DNA of 64,000 nt from Anaerotignum propionicum (lineage in GTDB: Bacteria > Bacillota > Clostridia > Lachnospirales > Anaerotignaceae). A program made the position numbers and the translations under genes. The notes beneath the pieces were generated by a model, which saw only the letters and a program-made list of their open reading frames with translations, was not told the origin of the DNA and searched no databases. Of this stretch, positions 44,341 through 53,042 are shown piece after piece; position 1 is the stretch's first letter, and each line of letters begins with the position of its first letter. Location: NCBI RefSeq assembly GCF_024461735.1, contig NZ_JANGAD010000006.1, positions 1 to 64,000 on the forward strand, read 5' to 3'.

Positions 44341-44510
44341 AACAGTCTGAGACATTCCTTTAGGAAGACCGACGCGGAAAGTCAAAACCATTTAACGGGT
44401 GGTTTGGCGAAACTGACAGGTAAAGAAAAGGCTGTTTGACGGCACCCTGGAAAGACCATCTTAGATGGAGCCAATGAGGCGATAACCAACTGGCAAAAAG
44501 ACAGAGGAAA
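44341..44510 (+). promoter_or_regulatory. Tandem glycine riboswitch (two aptamers)
   Basis: Aptamer 1: AACAGTC (44341-44347) pairs with GGCTGTT (44430-44436) as P1; inside are the TTCC-TTTA-GGAA hairpin, GACCGACGCGGAAAGTC, an AACC/GGTT stem and ACTGACAGGTAAAG, like the CTCTCAGGCAAAAG block of known glycine aptamers. The linker TTTGACGGCACCCTGG resembles the CTCGACGCAACTCTGG linker of the Bacillus gcvT element. Aptamer 2: GGAAAGACC, hairpin CCATC-TTA-GATGG, hairpin GCC-AATGA-GGC, then ACTGGCAAAAAGACAGAGG, close to the CAGGxxxAGGACAGAG consensus. The class call is by eye; some core positions deviate, so a changed ligand is possible. Confidence 0.75.
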
Positions 44511-44542
44511 TTTACGTTAGTAAATTTTCTCTGTCTTTTTTT
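44495..44542 (+). terminator. Riboswitch-controlled intrinsic terminator
   Basis: Positions 44495-44515 and 44520-44540 form a 21-bp stem (one G-T pair) around GTTA, ending in a T run. The left arm reuses the 3' strand of aptamer 2 (AAAAAGACAGAGG), so folding of the aptamer should block the terminator. This gives an ON switch. Confidence 0.88.
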
Positions 44543-44743
44543 ATACGATTAATATACAAAATCTTGATTTTTTTACAATAATTGTAGTGAGTTGGAAGGG
44601 TATTTACAGTAATTACCAAGAGCGCAATAATAAATTCTCAATACTTTTTTAATAAAGATTAGCTGCAGCTGATACTTTTGATATATATGAACTAAGTTGA
44701 ATAAGTTAGTTTTATTAATATGAAATCAAAAGGAGGGAAAGCT

Positions 44744-46459
44744 ATGAATCAAAAAAGCACAGAGGCATTAAAGAAATCAAAAATGTCAACCATAGGGGTG
44801 ATTGCATTAATTTATTCTTTCATTGCCGCCGGTGCGTTTGGTATTGAAGAGGCGATTTCTGCCAGTGGTCCTGGGGTAACCCTTGCAATGCTAATTATTT
44901 TCCCGTTTGTTTGGTCTTTTCCCTTATGCGAGATGGTTGGTGAGTTAGGATCAATTTATCCCACTGAGGGTGGAATCTATTCATGGGGCAGGGAAGCCTT
45001 TGGAGAATTTTGGGGGTGGCAGGTTGGTTTATGGTCGGCTTTAACCACATGGCTTTGTCAAGCACAATATTGTGCTTTGGTTGCAGGCTATGCTGCAAAG
45101 ATTATTCACCTGACACCGGCAACAGAATACATAGTGAAAATTTTAGTGGTTATTTTGTTTTCTATTATAAATATCATTGGCTTGGACTGGTTGGAAAAAC
45201 TGGAGACCGTATTCATTGGGCTAATTTTGGTTGCTTTTGCAACGGTGGCAGTTGTGGGTTTTATGAACTGGAATCACAACCCGGTGGAACCTTTTTTTAA
45301 TCATGATGTGGGCTTGTTTCATTCAGTTGGCGATGGTATTGCCATAATTATATGGATGTTTTGTGGGTATGAATGTATGTCAAACATGGCTGAAGAGGTG
45401 GATAACCCTCAGGTTATTCCAAAAGCCATGCGTTTATCCCAGCCGATGATTGCGCTGACCTATATTTTACCTACATTGGCAGCCTTAGCTGCAATTGGTT
45501 CATGGTCCGCTTGGTCAACGGAATCGGGTGGTGGCAATGTGGGCTATGCTGATGTATTGATACAATACGTCGGTTCTTGGGCTGGTGTTCTATTTGTTAT
45601 TGTTGCAATTATCTCCAATTGCTCCATTTTCTGCTCTTACATTGCCCATGGTTCAAGAGCATTCTTTGTGATGTCAGATGACCATATGTTTCCGAAAATC
45701 ATGAAGAAGGTGGATAAAAGGGGCGTCCCAACAGTTTCCATCATTCTTCTGGCGATTTTTACAATCATCACGTGTCGTTTTGACTTTACAACCCTAGTTA
45801 TGGCGACAACACCCATTCAGCTATATATTTATTTGATGCTTATTGCTTGCGTAGTGAAAATTCGAAAGAGGTATCCCCTGGAAATGAGAAGAAAAATGGG
45901 TCTTACCTTTATGCCCGGTGGCTCTGTTGGGTTGGTGGCTCTCTCTGGTTCTGTTTTGGCCATTTGTATTTTTGCCATTTATGCCAGCGGTATTGACTAT
46001 TTTATTACAGGCTTTGGAGTTTTGTTTTTAGGGCTGCTTGCTTATCCTCTTTGTAAATGGATTTACAAAGGGAGATATTTGGACGACGGGGAGACTTACC
46101 CGTTAAACCCAAAAACAAGGCTTGGATTTGGTGATTTAATTGATATTGGAGTTTATACTGTTTTGTCTGGTGTAATTTCCTTAGCGGGTTCTATATTTCT
46201 GCAACTGTATGAAGGAAGTTATGGTACAGACTACTATTTGGAGAAATATGGAGAAGGATTATTCAGTAACTTTAATGGGATGGTTGCTATGTGCAAGTGG
46301 CTTGGGTTTATTCTGATTATACTGGGGTGCATTGTTTGGGTTTTTGGAAAGAAAACAGAGGGCCCAAAGTTAAAAGAGCTTCAGGATTGTAGAAACAAGA
46401 AATTAGATGAAAGAATCATAGCCTTGCACGGGGTAGCTCCAGGCATGGAGTTAGAGTAA
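44744..46459 (+). CDS. APC-superfamily amino acid permease
   Basis: A 571-aa transporter with 12 or more helices. The N-terminal substrate/TM1 region IALIYSFIAAGAFGIEEAIS is typical of APC permeases, with a GELGSIYPTEGGIYSWGREA loop after TM2 and CGYECMSNMAEEVDNPQ near TM6, as in the glutamate/GABA/polyamine antiporter branch. AGGAGG at 44731-44736 selects ATG 44744 over 44720. Upstream is the riboswitch-terminator unit; downstream, with short gaps, are a saccharopine-dehydrogenase-like and an aldehyde-dehydrogenase gene. Control by a glycine-type riboswitch suggests import of glycine or of a compound that yields glycine; the substrate is otherwise unknown. Confidence 0.88.
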   Translation: MNQKSTEALKKSKMSTIGVIALIYSFIAAGAFGIEEAISASGPGVTLAMLIIFPFVWSFPLCEMVGELGSIYPTEGGIYSWGREAFGEFWGWQVGLWSALTTWLCQAQYCALVAGYAAKIIHLTPATEYIVKILVVILFSIINIIGLDWLEKLETVFIGLILVAFATVAVVGFMNWNHNPVEPFFNHDVGLFHSVGDGIAIIIWMFCGYECMSNMAEEVDNPQVIPKAMRLSQPMIALTYILPTLAALAAIGSWSAWSTESGGGNVGYADVLIQYVGSWAGVLFVIVAIISNCSIFCSYIAHGSRAFFVMSDDHMFPKIMKKVDKRGVPTVSIILLAIFTIITCRFDFTTLVMATTPIQLYIYLMLIACVVKIRKRYPLEMRRKMGLTFMPGGSVGLVALSGSVLAICIFAIYASGIDYFITGFGVLFLGLLAYPLCKWIYKGRYLDDGETYPLNPKTRLGFGDLIDIGVYTVLSGVISLAGSIFLQLYEGSYGTDYYLEKYGEGLFSNFNGMVAMCKWLGFILIILGCIVWVFGKKTEGPKLKELQDCRNKKLDERIIALHGVAPGMELE

Positions 46460-46531
46460 TTATTAAAATGTAATCAGCCGATCAATCATTCGGTTTTGAT
46501 AAATTACTGTTTATTATAAGGAGGATTTTAT

Positions 46532-47788
46532 ATGAAGAAAGTAATGGTATGCGGTTGTGGGGTACAGGGTTCCACAATTTGTCGTAAGCTGGATCAGGAG
46601 CCAAATATTGAAGAAATTGTATGTGCAGACTATAGCATGGCAGCAGCGGAGGCAGTTTGCAAACTTATGACAAAAGGCACACCTAAGCAGGTTGATGCAT
46701 CCAATGTGGATGAAATTGTGGCAGCGGCAGAGGGATGCGAATTGATTGTTAATGTTATGCCTTTGGATTTTGGGGTGACTGTGCTTGAAGCGGCAATTCG
46801 TGTAAAAGCAAACTATCAGGATCTGGCCGCTTGCGAAAATATCGCAGATTGCGAGGATCCCAGAGATAACTGGCTGGAAGGTATCAAATTAATGTATAGC
46901 GAATATGGGAAACGGTTTGCCGAAAATGGTACCACAGCAATTATAGGTACAGGTTCAGCACCTGGTGTTATGTGTGTTATGGCCAGAAAAGCAGTCAATG
47001 AGTTGGACGAATGCGACACAATTAATATGATGGTATATGAAGGCGTTGAATCTAAGAGATTCATCCCTTATTGGTGGTCCCCTCTTGTGGCGCTTTGTGA
47101 TATGGAAGAGGATGCATACGCCTTTGAAAACTGCATGCAAATCAGAACAACACCTTTCAGCAGACCTGTAAAAAGAAGATGGGCTGAGATGGGAAATAGG
47201 GAAGTAACCTTAGTGGAACATGCCCATGATGAACCCGTTTACGTTGGTTTTAATAGAGAGAAATATTTTAAAAACTGTAAAAATGCATTCTTTAAATATG
47301 GCGGTATTGGAATTCAGTTTGCAGAACCCATTTACAAAGCAGGTCTATTATCTCGTGAAGAGGAAGAAATAAACGGAAACAAAGTTGTCCCCTTTGATTT
47401 GATACTTGCCCATGTTCCGCCCGCCCCTAAAGATCCTGAGGTAATCAAAGAAATCATTGAGGAAGGCTTGATTGCCGATGAGGGTGCTTTCGTGTGTGAA
47501 GCGTACGGACAAAAGAATGGCAAGAATGTAATGGTAGATTTGCATGTTTTTGCTCCCGGTTTGGTTGAGGCATACGAAAAAGCAAAAATGTCCGGTGAAA
47601 TGTATCTCACAGGACAGGGTGCTTTCCTGTTTACAAAGCTGTTTGTGAATGAAAAGATTACCCAGAAAGGATTAATTTCTTCCGACATGTTGGATGATGC
47701 ACAGGTTGAGCAGTATCTTTCTTGGGCGAGAGAATTGGAAATTACCTATACCATTGATATAAAAGAAGGGGTTATCTGCGAAGATTGA
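46532..47788 (+). CDS. Saccharopine dehydrogenase-family oxidoreductase
   Basis: A 418-aa two-domain NAD(P)-dependent enzyme. The Rossmann motif VMVCGCGVQGSTICRKL is at the N-terminus; VCADYSMAAAEAV gives the acidic end of strand 2 (Asp favours NAD); VNVMPLDFGVTVLEAAI and GTGSAPGVMCVMARKAV are family blocks; a larger catalytic insertion contains YWWSPL and PFSRPVKRRW. The family makes or cleaves secondary amines between an amino acid and an oxo compound (saccharopine, carboxynorspermidine, homospermidine). AAGGAGG precedes the ATG; it lies 72 nt after the permease gene. In this operon it may oxidise an imported secondary amine to an amino acid and an aldehyde, inference only. Confidence 0.85.
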   Translation: MKKVMVCGCGVQGSTICRKLDQEPNIEEIVCADYSMAAAEAVCKLMTKGTPKQVDASNVDEIVAAAEGCELIVNVMPLDFGVTVLEAAIRVKANYQDLAACENIADCEDPRDNWLEGIKLMYSEYGKRFAENGTTAIIGTGSAPGVMCVMARKAVNELDECDTINMMVYEGVESKRFIPYWWSPLVALCDMEEDAYAFENCMQIRTTPFSRPVKRRWAEMGNREVTLVEHAHDEPVYVGFNREKYFKNCKNAFFKYGGIGIQFAEPIYKAGLLSREEEEINGNKVVPFDLILAHVPPAPKDPEVIKEIIEEGLIADEGAFVCEAYGQKNGKNVMVDLHVFAPGLVEAYEKAKMSGEMYLTGQGAFLFTKLFVNEKITQKGLISSDMLDDAQVEQYLSWARELEITYTIDIKEGVICED

Positions 47789-47834
47789 TGATGAAATCTA
47801 TAAAAATAGAGGATTATAAAAAAGGAGAACGCAT

Positions 47835-49187
47835 ATGACAATTCAAGAGAAGATTGAAAGAGCAAGAAAAGCTTTCGCACAAATCAGTGATTATACCCAG
47901 GAGCAAGTAGATCAATTGGTTTATGAAAGTGCAAAAATTATTTATAAAAATGCAGTGCCCTTGGCAAAGCTGGCAGTAGAGGAGACGGGATTAGGTAAAT
48001 TTGAAGATAAAATAGGAAAAAATACAGATACAGCGGCAGTATTTTGGGATTACTTAAAAGACAAAAAGTCTGTTGGCATTATCAATGAGATTCCTGAAAT
48101 GGGAATCATTGAGGTGGCTCATCCTGTGGGTGTTATTGGAGCAATTACCCCTGCAACAAATCCCACGGTAACACCCCTGGGTAATTTCATGCATGCATTA
48201 AAAGGAAAAAATGCCCTTATTATTTCACCGGCTCCCCGTGCAGAGAAAACAACAACAAACACAGTAGAATTGATTCGTGAAGCGCTGGAGAAAAATGGCG
48301 CGCCCAAAGATCTAATTCAGGTGGTTGACGAAATTACAATTGAGAAATCCAGAGAATTAATGGAGTTGTGTGATTTGGTAGTGGCAACCGGCGGACCAGG
48401 GCTGACAAAGGCAGCATATTCCAGCGGAACACCTGCTTATGGTGTAGGCCCCGGCAACCCTCCTGTAATTTTAGATAGAGGTTATGATTTGGAAACTGCA
48501 GCCAAGCTAACCTTAATAGCTGTTGGAAGTGACAATGGTATTCTTTGTGATGGCGATAATTTACTGCTTTATCCTCAAGAAACGGAAAGTAATTTTTTCC
48601 ATGCTTTAAAAGAAGAAGGCATCATCCTTTATGATAGAAAGGATGATGTAGATAAATTTCGAGAAGTGTTGTTTACAGATGGTAAGGTGAATTCCAATTT
48701 GGTAGGTAAGGACGCAAAAGTAATTGCAAAAGAAGCCGGCTTTTCTATTCCAAATACAACAAAAGTGATTGCTGTTAAAATTGATGGGATAGGAAAAGAG
48801 GATGTTTTAAATAAAGAAATCATGGGTCCTATTGTGGTTTTAAAAAGTTATGATACCTTTGAAGAGGCTGTGGATATGGCTGTCACAAATATGAAGGAAT
48901 CCGGTGGCATAGGGCATACAGCAGGTCTGTTCAGCCATAACCAAGATCATATTAGATATGCAGGTGAAAAATTGCCTGTGGCACGGTTGTTAATCAATCA
49001 GCCAACGCCGGATGCATGGGGGCCTGCTACCAATGGTTTATCTCCAGCAGTTTCCGAAGGTTGTGGTACATGGGGAAACAATATTTTAGCTGGAAATGTG
49101 GATTATATCCATTTAATTAATGTATCAAAAATCGCAATGCCTCTCGACGTAAAGGTTCCTGATGCTGATCATATTTTCATAAAATAA
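47835..49187 (+). CDS. Aldehyde dehydrogenase-superfamily enzyme, CoA-acylating type
   Basis: A 450-aa protein related to the acetylating aldehyde dehydrogenase domain (AdhE/EutE/SucD/SauS group). HPVGVIGAITPATNPTVTP (about 96-114), NALIISPAPRAEKTT, VATGGPGLTKAAYSSGTPAY and GVGPGNPPVIL match that group. The catalytic cysteine is in SDNGILCDGDNLLLY (about 236-242), where relatives usually have a C-A-S-E-Q-type sequence, so the pocket differs. NMKESGGIGHTAGLFSHN gives the conserved His-rich loop. It should turn an aldehyde into an acyl-CoA. AAAGGAG precedes the ATG; it is the last gene of the riboswitch operon. Sulfoacetaldehyde, succinic semialdehyde or an amino-aldehyde are all possible substrates. 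Confidence 0.86.
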   Translation: MTIQEKIERARKAFAQISDYTQEQVDQLVYESAKIIYKNAVPLAKLAVEETGLGKFEDKIGKNTDTAAVFWDYLKDKKSVGIINEIPEMGIIEVAHPVGVIGAITPATNPTVTPLGNFMHALKGKNALIISPAPRAEKTTTNTVELIREALEKNGAPKDLIQVVDEITIEKSRELMELCDLVVATGGPGLTKAAYSSGTPAYGVGPGNPPVILDRGYDLETAAKLTLIAVGSDNGILCDGDNLLLYPQETESNFFHALKEEGIILYDRKDDVDKFREVLFTDGKVNSNLVGKDAKVIAKEAGFSIPNTTKVIAVKIDGIGKEDVLNKEIMGPIVVLKSYDTFEEAVDMAVTNMKESGGIGHTAGLFSHNQDHIRYAGEKLPVARLLINQPTPDAWGPATNGLSPAVSEGCGTWGNNILAGNVDYIHLINVSKIAMPLDVKVPDADHIFIK

Positions 49188-50540
49188 TAATTTAGGTTTC
49201 ATTTTTCACACCCCATATGCGACGGTTGTATTTTTGGGTATTTCATTGAAATACTTTGAAAATCAGCCGTCGTCTTACATTTCATTGAAATAAAATTGTA
49301 TGAACAAGTTGAGAAACAGAACATTGATTTGATTGGTATATGATGCAGTTATTACTAAAGATTCTGTAATTATTTTTGTCAATTGAACAATCTTTGTTTG
49401 TTAATGGAAGTGGATATAAAATGGAGCAATTATTTGAATATATGATACAGCAAGTATCGTATAATCATGTGTAATTGTTCATAAAGGAGGTGAAAGGATA
49501 TTTTTACCTACCTTTGAACTTGGGTGATGGAGAAACAATAATACTTGTTATGTGTGTTGGCATACCTATTTATTGTTTGAGCATTTAGAGAATAAATTGT
49601 AAATTTGATTGAATAACAAAATGTGAGGAAAAAGTTTAATATGTTTTAAGAAAATTTTCAGAATGTATTAAATAATATCGTTTAGAATGAGTAAATAGTT
49701 AAAATATTATAATTGAAATTTTATTTTCAAATATTTATGAAAGACAGCTGATTGAGGGTATTATTCGTTAAGAAAAGATGGTATTATAAATAAAGTTATT
49801 TTAAACAATATTTAACTAGAATATAGAGTTACATAAAAATATGAGAAAGCAAATCGATGAGAGTAAATCCTACTTTGCCTAAAAAATACTAACAAGAAAA
49901 CAGTTTGATTCAGGTGGATTATATTCTTGGTGATGTTGAAATACATGTTCGCAATAAAAGAATAACGGAAAGACGTTAATCAGGGTCGACAGTTAGATAT
50001 AATAGTATGATTTAAGATTCAATAAACAATTGTTTGGGCGATGTTAAATAAGTTTACATTGCCCATTTTACCTGTGAGGTGTTTTATGTCGGTTTTATGG
50101 ATATTCCCAAATCCATTTTTACACTTAAATATAAAAAGCTATTATTTTTCTATTCAAGTAGAAAAAACAAAAAAGGAATACTTTAAACCGAAATTGTGGA
50201 AGTTTCAACTGAATTTACTAGCTGAAAGATTTCTAAATGATTACGGAGATTTGTTATCACGTGCTACACATACTTATTTGAAAAATATGTGTGACTCCAA
50301 AGGTAATCTACAAAAAAGGAAAATCAGTTCTTAAATCTAAGCCCTGCTTTGACGCTGCATCTTACGAGAAGCATGGCTTTTTGACGTGGCTATCCATAAA
50401 AATAAAAATCAACCTTTAAAGAAATTCTCATTAGTTGAATGCATGTTTATGGAAGGTTCATTTAAAATGATCAGCCAATTTTTTAGCTCATAAAACTTAA
50501 TCTTAAGTTTTAGATATAAAATGAAGAAAGGAAAAAATAC
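49188..50540. other. Long AT-rich intergenic region without a convincing gene
   Basis: Apart from the terminator it contains TATAAT at 49460-49465 preceded by the inverted repeat GATAC-agcaa-GTATC (49444-49458), then a strong ribosome site AAAGGAGGTGA (49483-49493) with no ATG at the right distance, and a duplicated TTTCATTGAAA. A frame of 97 codons (50041-50334) has no recognisable domain. Near 50346-50390 a short frame reads CFDAASYEKHGFLTW, vaguely like the end of an acetyltransferase. The region looks like decayed coding DNA. Confidence 0.5.
49220..49272 (+). terminator. Probable terminator of the riboswitch operon
   Basis: CGACGGTTG (49220-49228) pairs with CAGCCGTCG (49264-49272), one wobble. 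Nested inside is the perfect hairpin GTATTTC-ATT-GAAATAC (49238-49254). The T tract is weak. Confidence 0.55.
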
Positions 50541-51095
50541 ATGAAGAATGAAAGGGAAAACAGCATTGAATTTATTCCGGTGGAGGCGGAAGACTTGCCA
50601 GAGTTTCGCATGCTATTGCAAGAATCTTTTGCAATAGCTGTAATTGAAAGCTTTGGCCATAAAAGCGAAGGACCCATTCCCCCTGATGAGGTTATTCAAG
50701 AATCTTTCAACGCCAATGACGCAGAAACATATCATATTCTTTGTAATGGCAAAAAGGTGGGGGGTGTGGTGCTGCGAATTAATAACGAAACCCATCATAA
50801 TAAAATGGATTGGTTCTTCTTATCTCCGGAGCATAGTGGTAGTGGCATCGGTTTTGCTACATGGAAAGCCATAGAAGCCAAATATCCAACCACACAGGTA
50901 TGGGAGCTTGTAACGCCATACTTTGAAAAACGTAATATCCATTTTTATGTGAACAAATGCGGCTTCCGCATTGTAGAATTTTTTAATACATATCATTCTG
51001 ATTCACATGGACATCAACGTGGTGGTGAAAAAGATGAACAAATGCCACACAGAAAAGAGTTTTTTAGATTTGAGAAGGTTATGAATGCCGAATAA
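50541..51095 (+). CDS. GNAT-family N-acetyltransferase
   Basis: A 184-aa acetyltransferase. The acetyl-CoA motif is WFFLSPEHSGSGIGFATWKA (about 94-113), followed by VTPYFEKRNIHFYVNKCGFR, the usual motif B with Asn-x-x-x-Y replaced by NIHFYVNKCGF. The C-terminal tail is rich in His, Glu and Lys. GAAAGGA precedes the ATG. It stands alone between an AT-rich gap and the phospholipid operon. The acceptor is unknown. Confidence 0.82.
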   Translation: MKNERENSIEFIPVEAEDLPEFRMLLQESFAIAVIESFGHKSEGPIPPDEVIQESFNANDAETYHILCNGKKVGGVVLRINNETHHNKMDWFFLSPEHSGSGIGFATWKAIEAKYPTTQVWELVTPYFEKRNIHFYVNKCGFRIVEFFNTYHSDSHGHQRGGEKDEQMPHRKEFFRFEKVMNAE

Positions 51096-51312
51096 AAACA
51101 GGGAGCTTGTGTCTTTTGTGGTACAACAATGTTCCAGTAGAGATTGATTTCAATAGGGCTTCATATATTGTTTCTTTAATATGAAGAGATGTTGCATTTA
51201 ACATTACATTCTAAAAGCCTAAAAAAGCAAACAGTAACATAGGATGAATAAATAAATCAGTAATCTTGGATACCGTGACTGACGGCCCATGATTATTAGA
51301 AAGAGACGAATT

Positions 51313-52344
51313 ATGAGTAAAAGAAAAATAATAGGAAATTTTTTGTTTTTGGGTTTCCTTTTTATTGGAATGGTATACTATGTTTTTCATGGCAAAGACA
51401 TGGAGAGGATTTTGGAACAAATTAGCAATGCTGACATGTTTTACTGGATATGTGCCGTTTTTTGCGTTATTATGTTTATTGGATCTGAATCAGTCATTAT
51501 ATATTACCTTATGAGAAATATTCGGCAAAAGATTAAGCTTGCCCATTGCTTTCTTTATTCATTTATAGGCTTCTTCTTTAGTTGCATAACACCTTCTGCC
51601 AGTGGAGGACAACCTGCCCAAGTTTATTTTATGAGAAAAGATGACATTCCTGTAGAAATATCTGCATTAGTACTCATGATTGTAACGATCACGTATAAAT
51701 TGGTTTTAATTGCTTTAGGTGTGGGTGTTTTAATCGTCAGACCACAGCAAATTCTGGAAAGCATTGCCCCGGTCAAAGGAATTTTTTATCTTGGGTTGAT
51801 TCTTAATATTGTGGTCGTTGGGTTTATGATTTTTATGATTTTTGATACAACCTTGGCAAAGCACATATTAAATAATGGAATAGGGCTCCTTAGTAGGTTC
51901 GGGGTAATTAAACAAACAGAAAAATTAACAGTCAAAGTGGAGACTGCAATTGAAAAGTATAAAGATGCCGCTTCTTATTTCAAAAAACATAAAATTGTTG
52001 TATGGAATGTATTCCTGATGTCAATTTTACAACGATTGTTTTTATTTTATGTTACTTATTTAGTGTATAAATCTTTTGGTTTGCATGGAACAGGCTTTAT
52101 AACAATTATTTTTTTACAAGGTGTAATATCGGTTGCGGTAGATATGTTGCCGTTTCCGGGAGGCGTGGGAATCAGTGAAAAGCTATTTCTATTGATTTTC
52201 ACACCAATCTTTGGACATATTACGTTACCAGCTATGGTGGTAAGTAGAGGACTTAGTTATTATACTGAATTATTGCTAAGTGCTTTATTAACTGCTATTG
52301 CTTATTTTAGAATGGTTTTAAACAGAAGGGAAGATATAAGATGA
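51313..52344 (+). CDS. Lysylphosphatidylglycerol synthase TM-region/UPF0104 flippase-like protein
   Basis: A 343-aa membrane protein with about eight helices. The block FFFSCITPSASGGQPAQVYF (about 82-101) is the hallmark of the LPG_synthase_TM/YbhN family, and DMLPFPGGVGISEKLFL near the C-terminus is its second conserved block. Members flip or handle phospholipids or polyprenyl lipids. ATG 51313 is preferred over 51289 on the N-terminal pattern and the AAAGAG upstream, but the ribosome site is weak either way. Its stop overlaps the pssA start by 4 nt, tying it to phosphatidylserine/phosphatidylethanolamine synthesis; it may flip these lipids. Confidence 0.83.
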   Translation: MSKRKIIGNFLFLGFLFIGMVYYVFHGKDMERILEQISNADMFYWICAVFCVIMFIGSESVIIYYLMRNIRQKIKLAHCFLYSFIGFFFSCITPSASGGQPAQVYFMRKDDIPVEISALVLMIVTITYKLVLIALGVGVLIVRPQQILESIAPVKGIFYLGLILNIVVVGFMIFMIFDTTLAKHILNNGIGLLSRFGVIKQTEKLTVKVETAIEKYKDAASYFKKHKIVVWNVFLMSILQRLFLFYVTYLVYKSFGLHGTGFITIIFLQGVISVAVDMLPFPGGVGISEKLFLLIFTPIFGHITLPAMVVSRGLSYYTELLLSALLTAIAYFRMVLNRREDIR

Positions 52345-53027
52345 TTGGTTTTTATGATTATACAGTCATAGCTACTTATATTGGTTTAGCAAGCACTGTT
52401 TTTGGTATGACACAAGTGATTGATGGCAGATTTCGAACAGCAATCTTTTGTCTGGCGTTATCAGGTTTTTGTGACATGTTTGATGGGAAAATTGCCCGGA
52501 CGAAAAAAAATCGTACGGATGATGAAAAAATGTTCGGAATACAAATTGATTCTTTAAGTGATGTTGTTTGTTTTGGGATATTTCCAGCAATGATTGGTTA
52601 TGTGCTGGGGGTAAAAGGTATTTTTGGCGGACTTATTATTACATTTTATTGTGTTGCGGCTGTAATTCGATTGGGCTTCTTCAATGTATTGGAGACCGGA
52701 AGACAGCAGGTAGAAGGGGGCGGAAATAAATATTATCATGGGCTGCCTGTTACTTCAATTGCAGTTATTTTGCCACTGGTCTTTCTTTTAAACTTTTTAT
52801 TACCTACAGGGATGATAGAGTATGTACTTATGGGAACCCTTCTTTTAGTGGGAATACTGTTTATTGTGGATTTTAAATTCAAGAAGCCGACGAACAAACA
52901 GCTCTCTGTTTTGGTTCTGATTGTTGCATGCGCAGTTATTACAAATATGTTCTTTTCCGAGTATCACATTAAGCATACCATAGAACGTGAAAAGCCTTTG
53001 ATTCAGACGCTTGAGGACAATAAATAA
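52341..53027 (+). CDS. pssA: CDP-diacylglycerol-serine O-phosphatidyltransferase
   Basis: A 228-aa CDP-alcohol phosphatidyltransferase with about six helices. The catalytic motif is present as DMFDGKIARTKK (about 49-60) followed by GIQIDSLSDVVCFG (about 68-81), giving D-G-x2-A-R-x12-G-x3-D-x3-D; many relatives have x8, so four residues are inserted between AR and G. CDP-diacylglycerol and serine give phosphatidylserine at the membrane. It overlaps the flippase-like gene (ATGA) and is followed 15 nt later by the decarboxylase, which fixes the head group as serine. Confidence 0.9.
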   Translation: MIGFYDYTVIATYIGLASTVFGMTQVIDGRFRTAIFCLALSGFCDMFDGKIARTKKNRTDDEKMFGIQIDSLSDVVCFGIFPAMIGYVLGVKGIFGGLIITFYCVAAVIRLGFFNVLETGRQQVEGGGNKYYHGLPVTSIAVILPLVFLLNFLLPTGMIEYVLMGTLLLVGILFIVDFKFKKPTNKQLSVLVLIVACAVITNMFFSEYHIKHTIEREKPLIQTLEDNK

Positions 53028-53042
53028 GTGGGGAGGGGTTAG

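Larger units (their letters stand above)
43863..44743. other. Intergenic region holding a small ORF, promoter and riboswitch
   Basis: From left to right it holds the upstream region of the GNAT gene, a doubtful 71-codon frame (43971-44186), a promoter (44281-44309), the tandem glycine-type riboswitch (44341-44510), its terminator (44495-44542), and about 200 nt of AT-rich leader before the permease gene. Confidence 0.75.

Noticed and set aside
49238..49292. TTTCATTGAAA repeated twice, considered as a CRISPR or phase repeat
   Set aside because: Only two copies of a short palindrome, one of them inside a terminator hairpin; no spacer array and no cas genes.
50041..50334. 97-codon open frame
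   Set aside because: No ribosome site of note, no recognisable domain, AT-driven composition, and surrounded by apparently decayed DNA.
50346..50390. Short frame reading like the end of a GNAT acetyltransferase (SYEKHGFLTW)
   Set aside because: Only about 15 codons resemble the family and no further domain can be traced; chance is not excluded.
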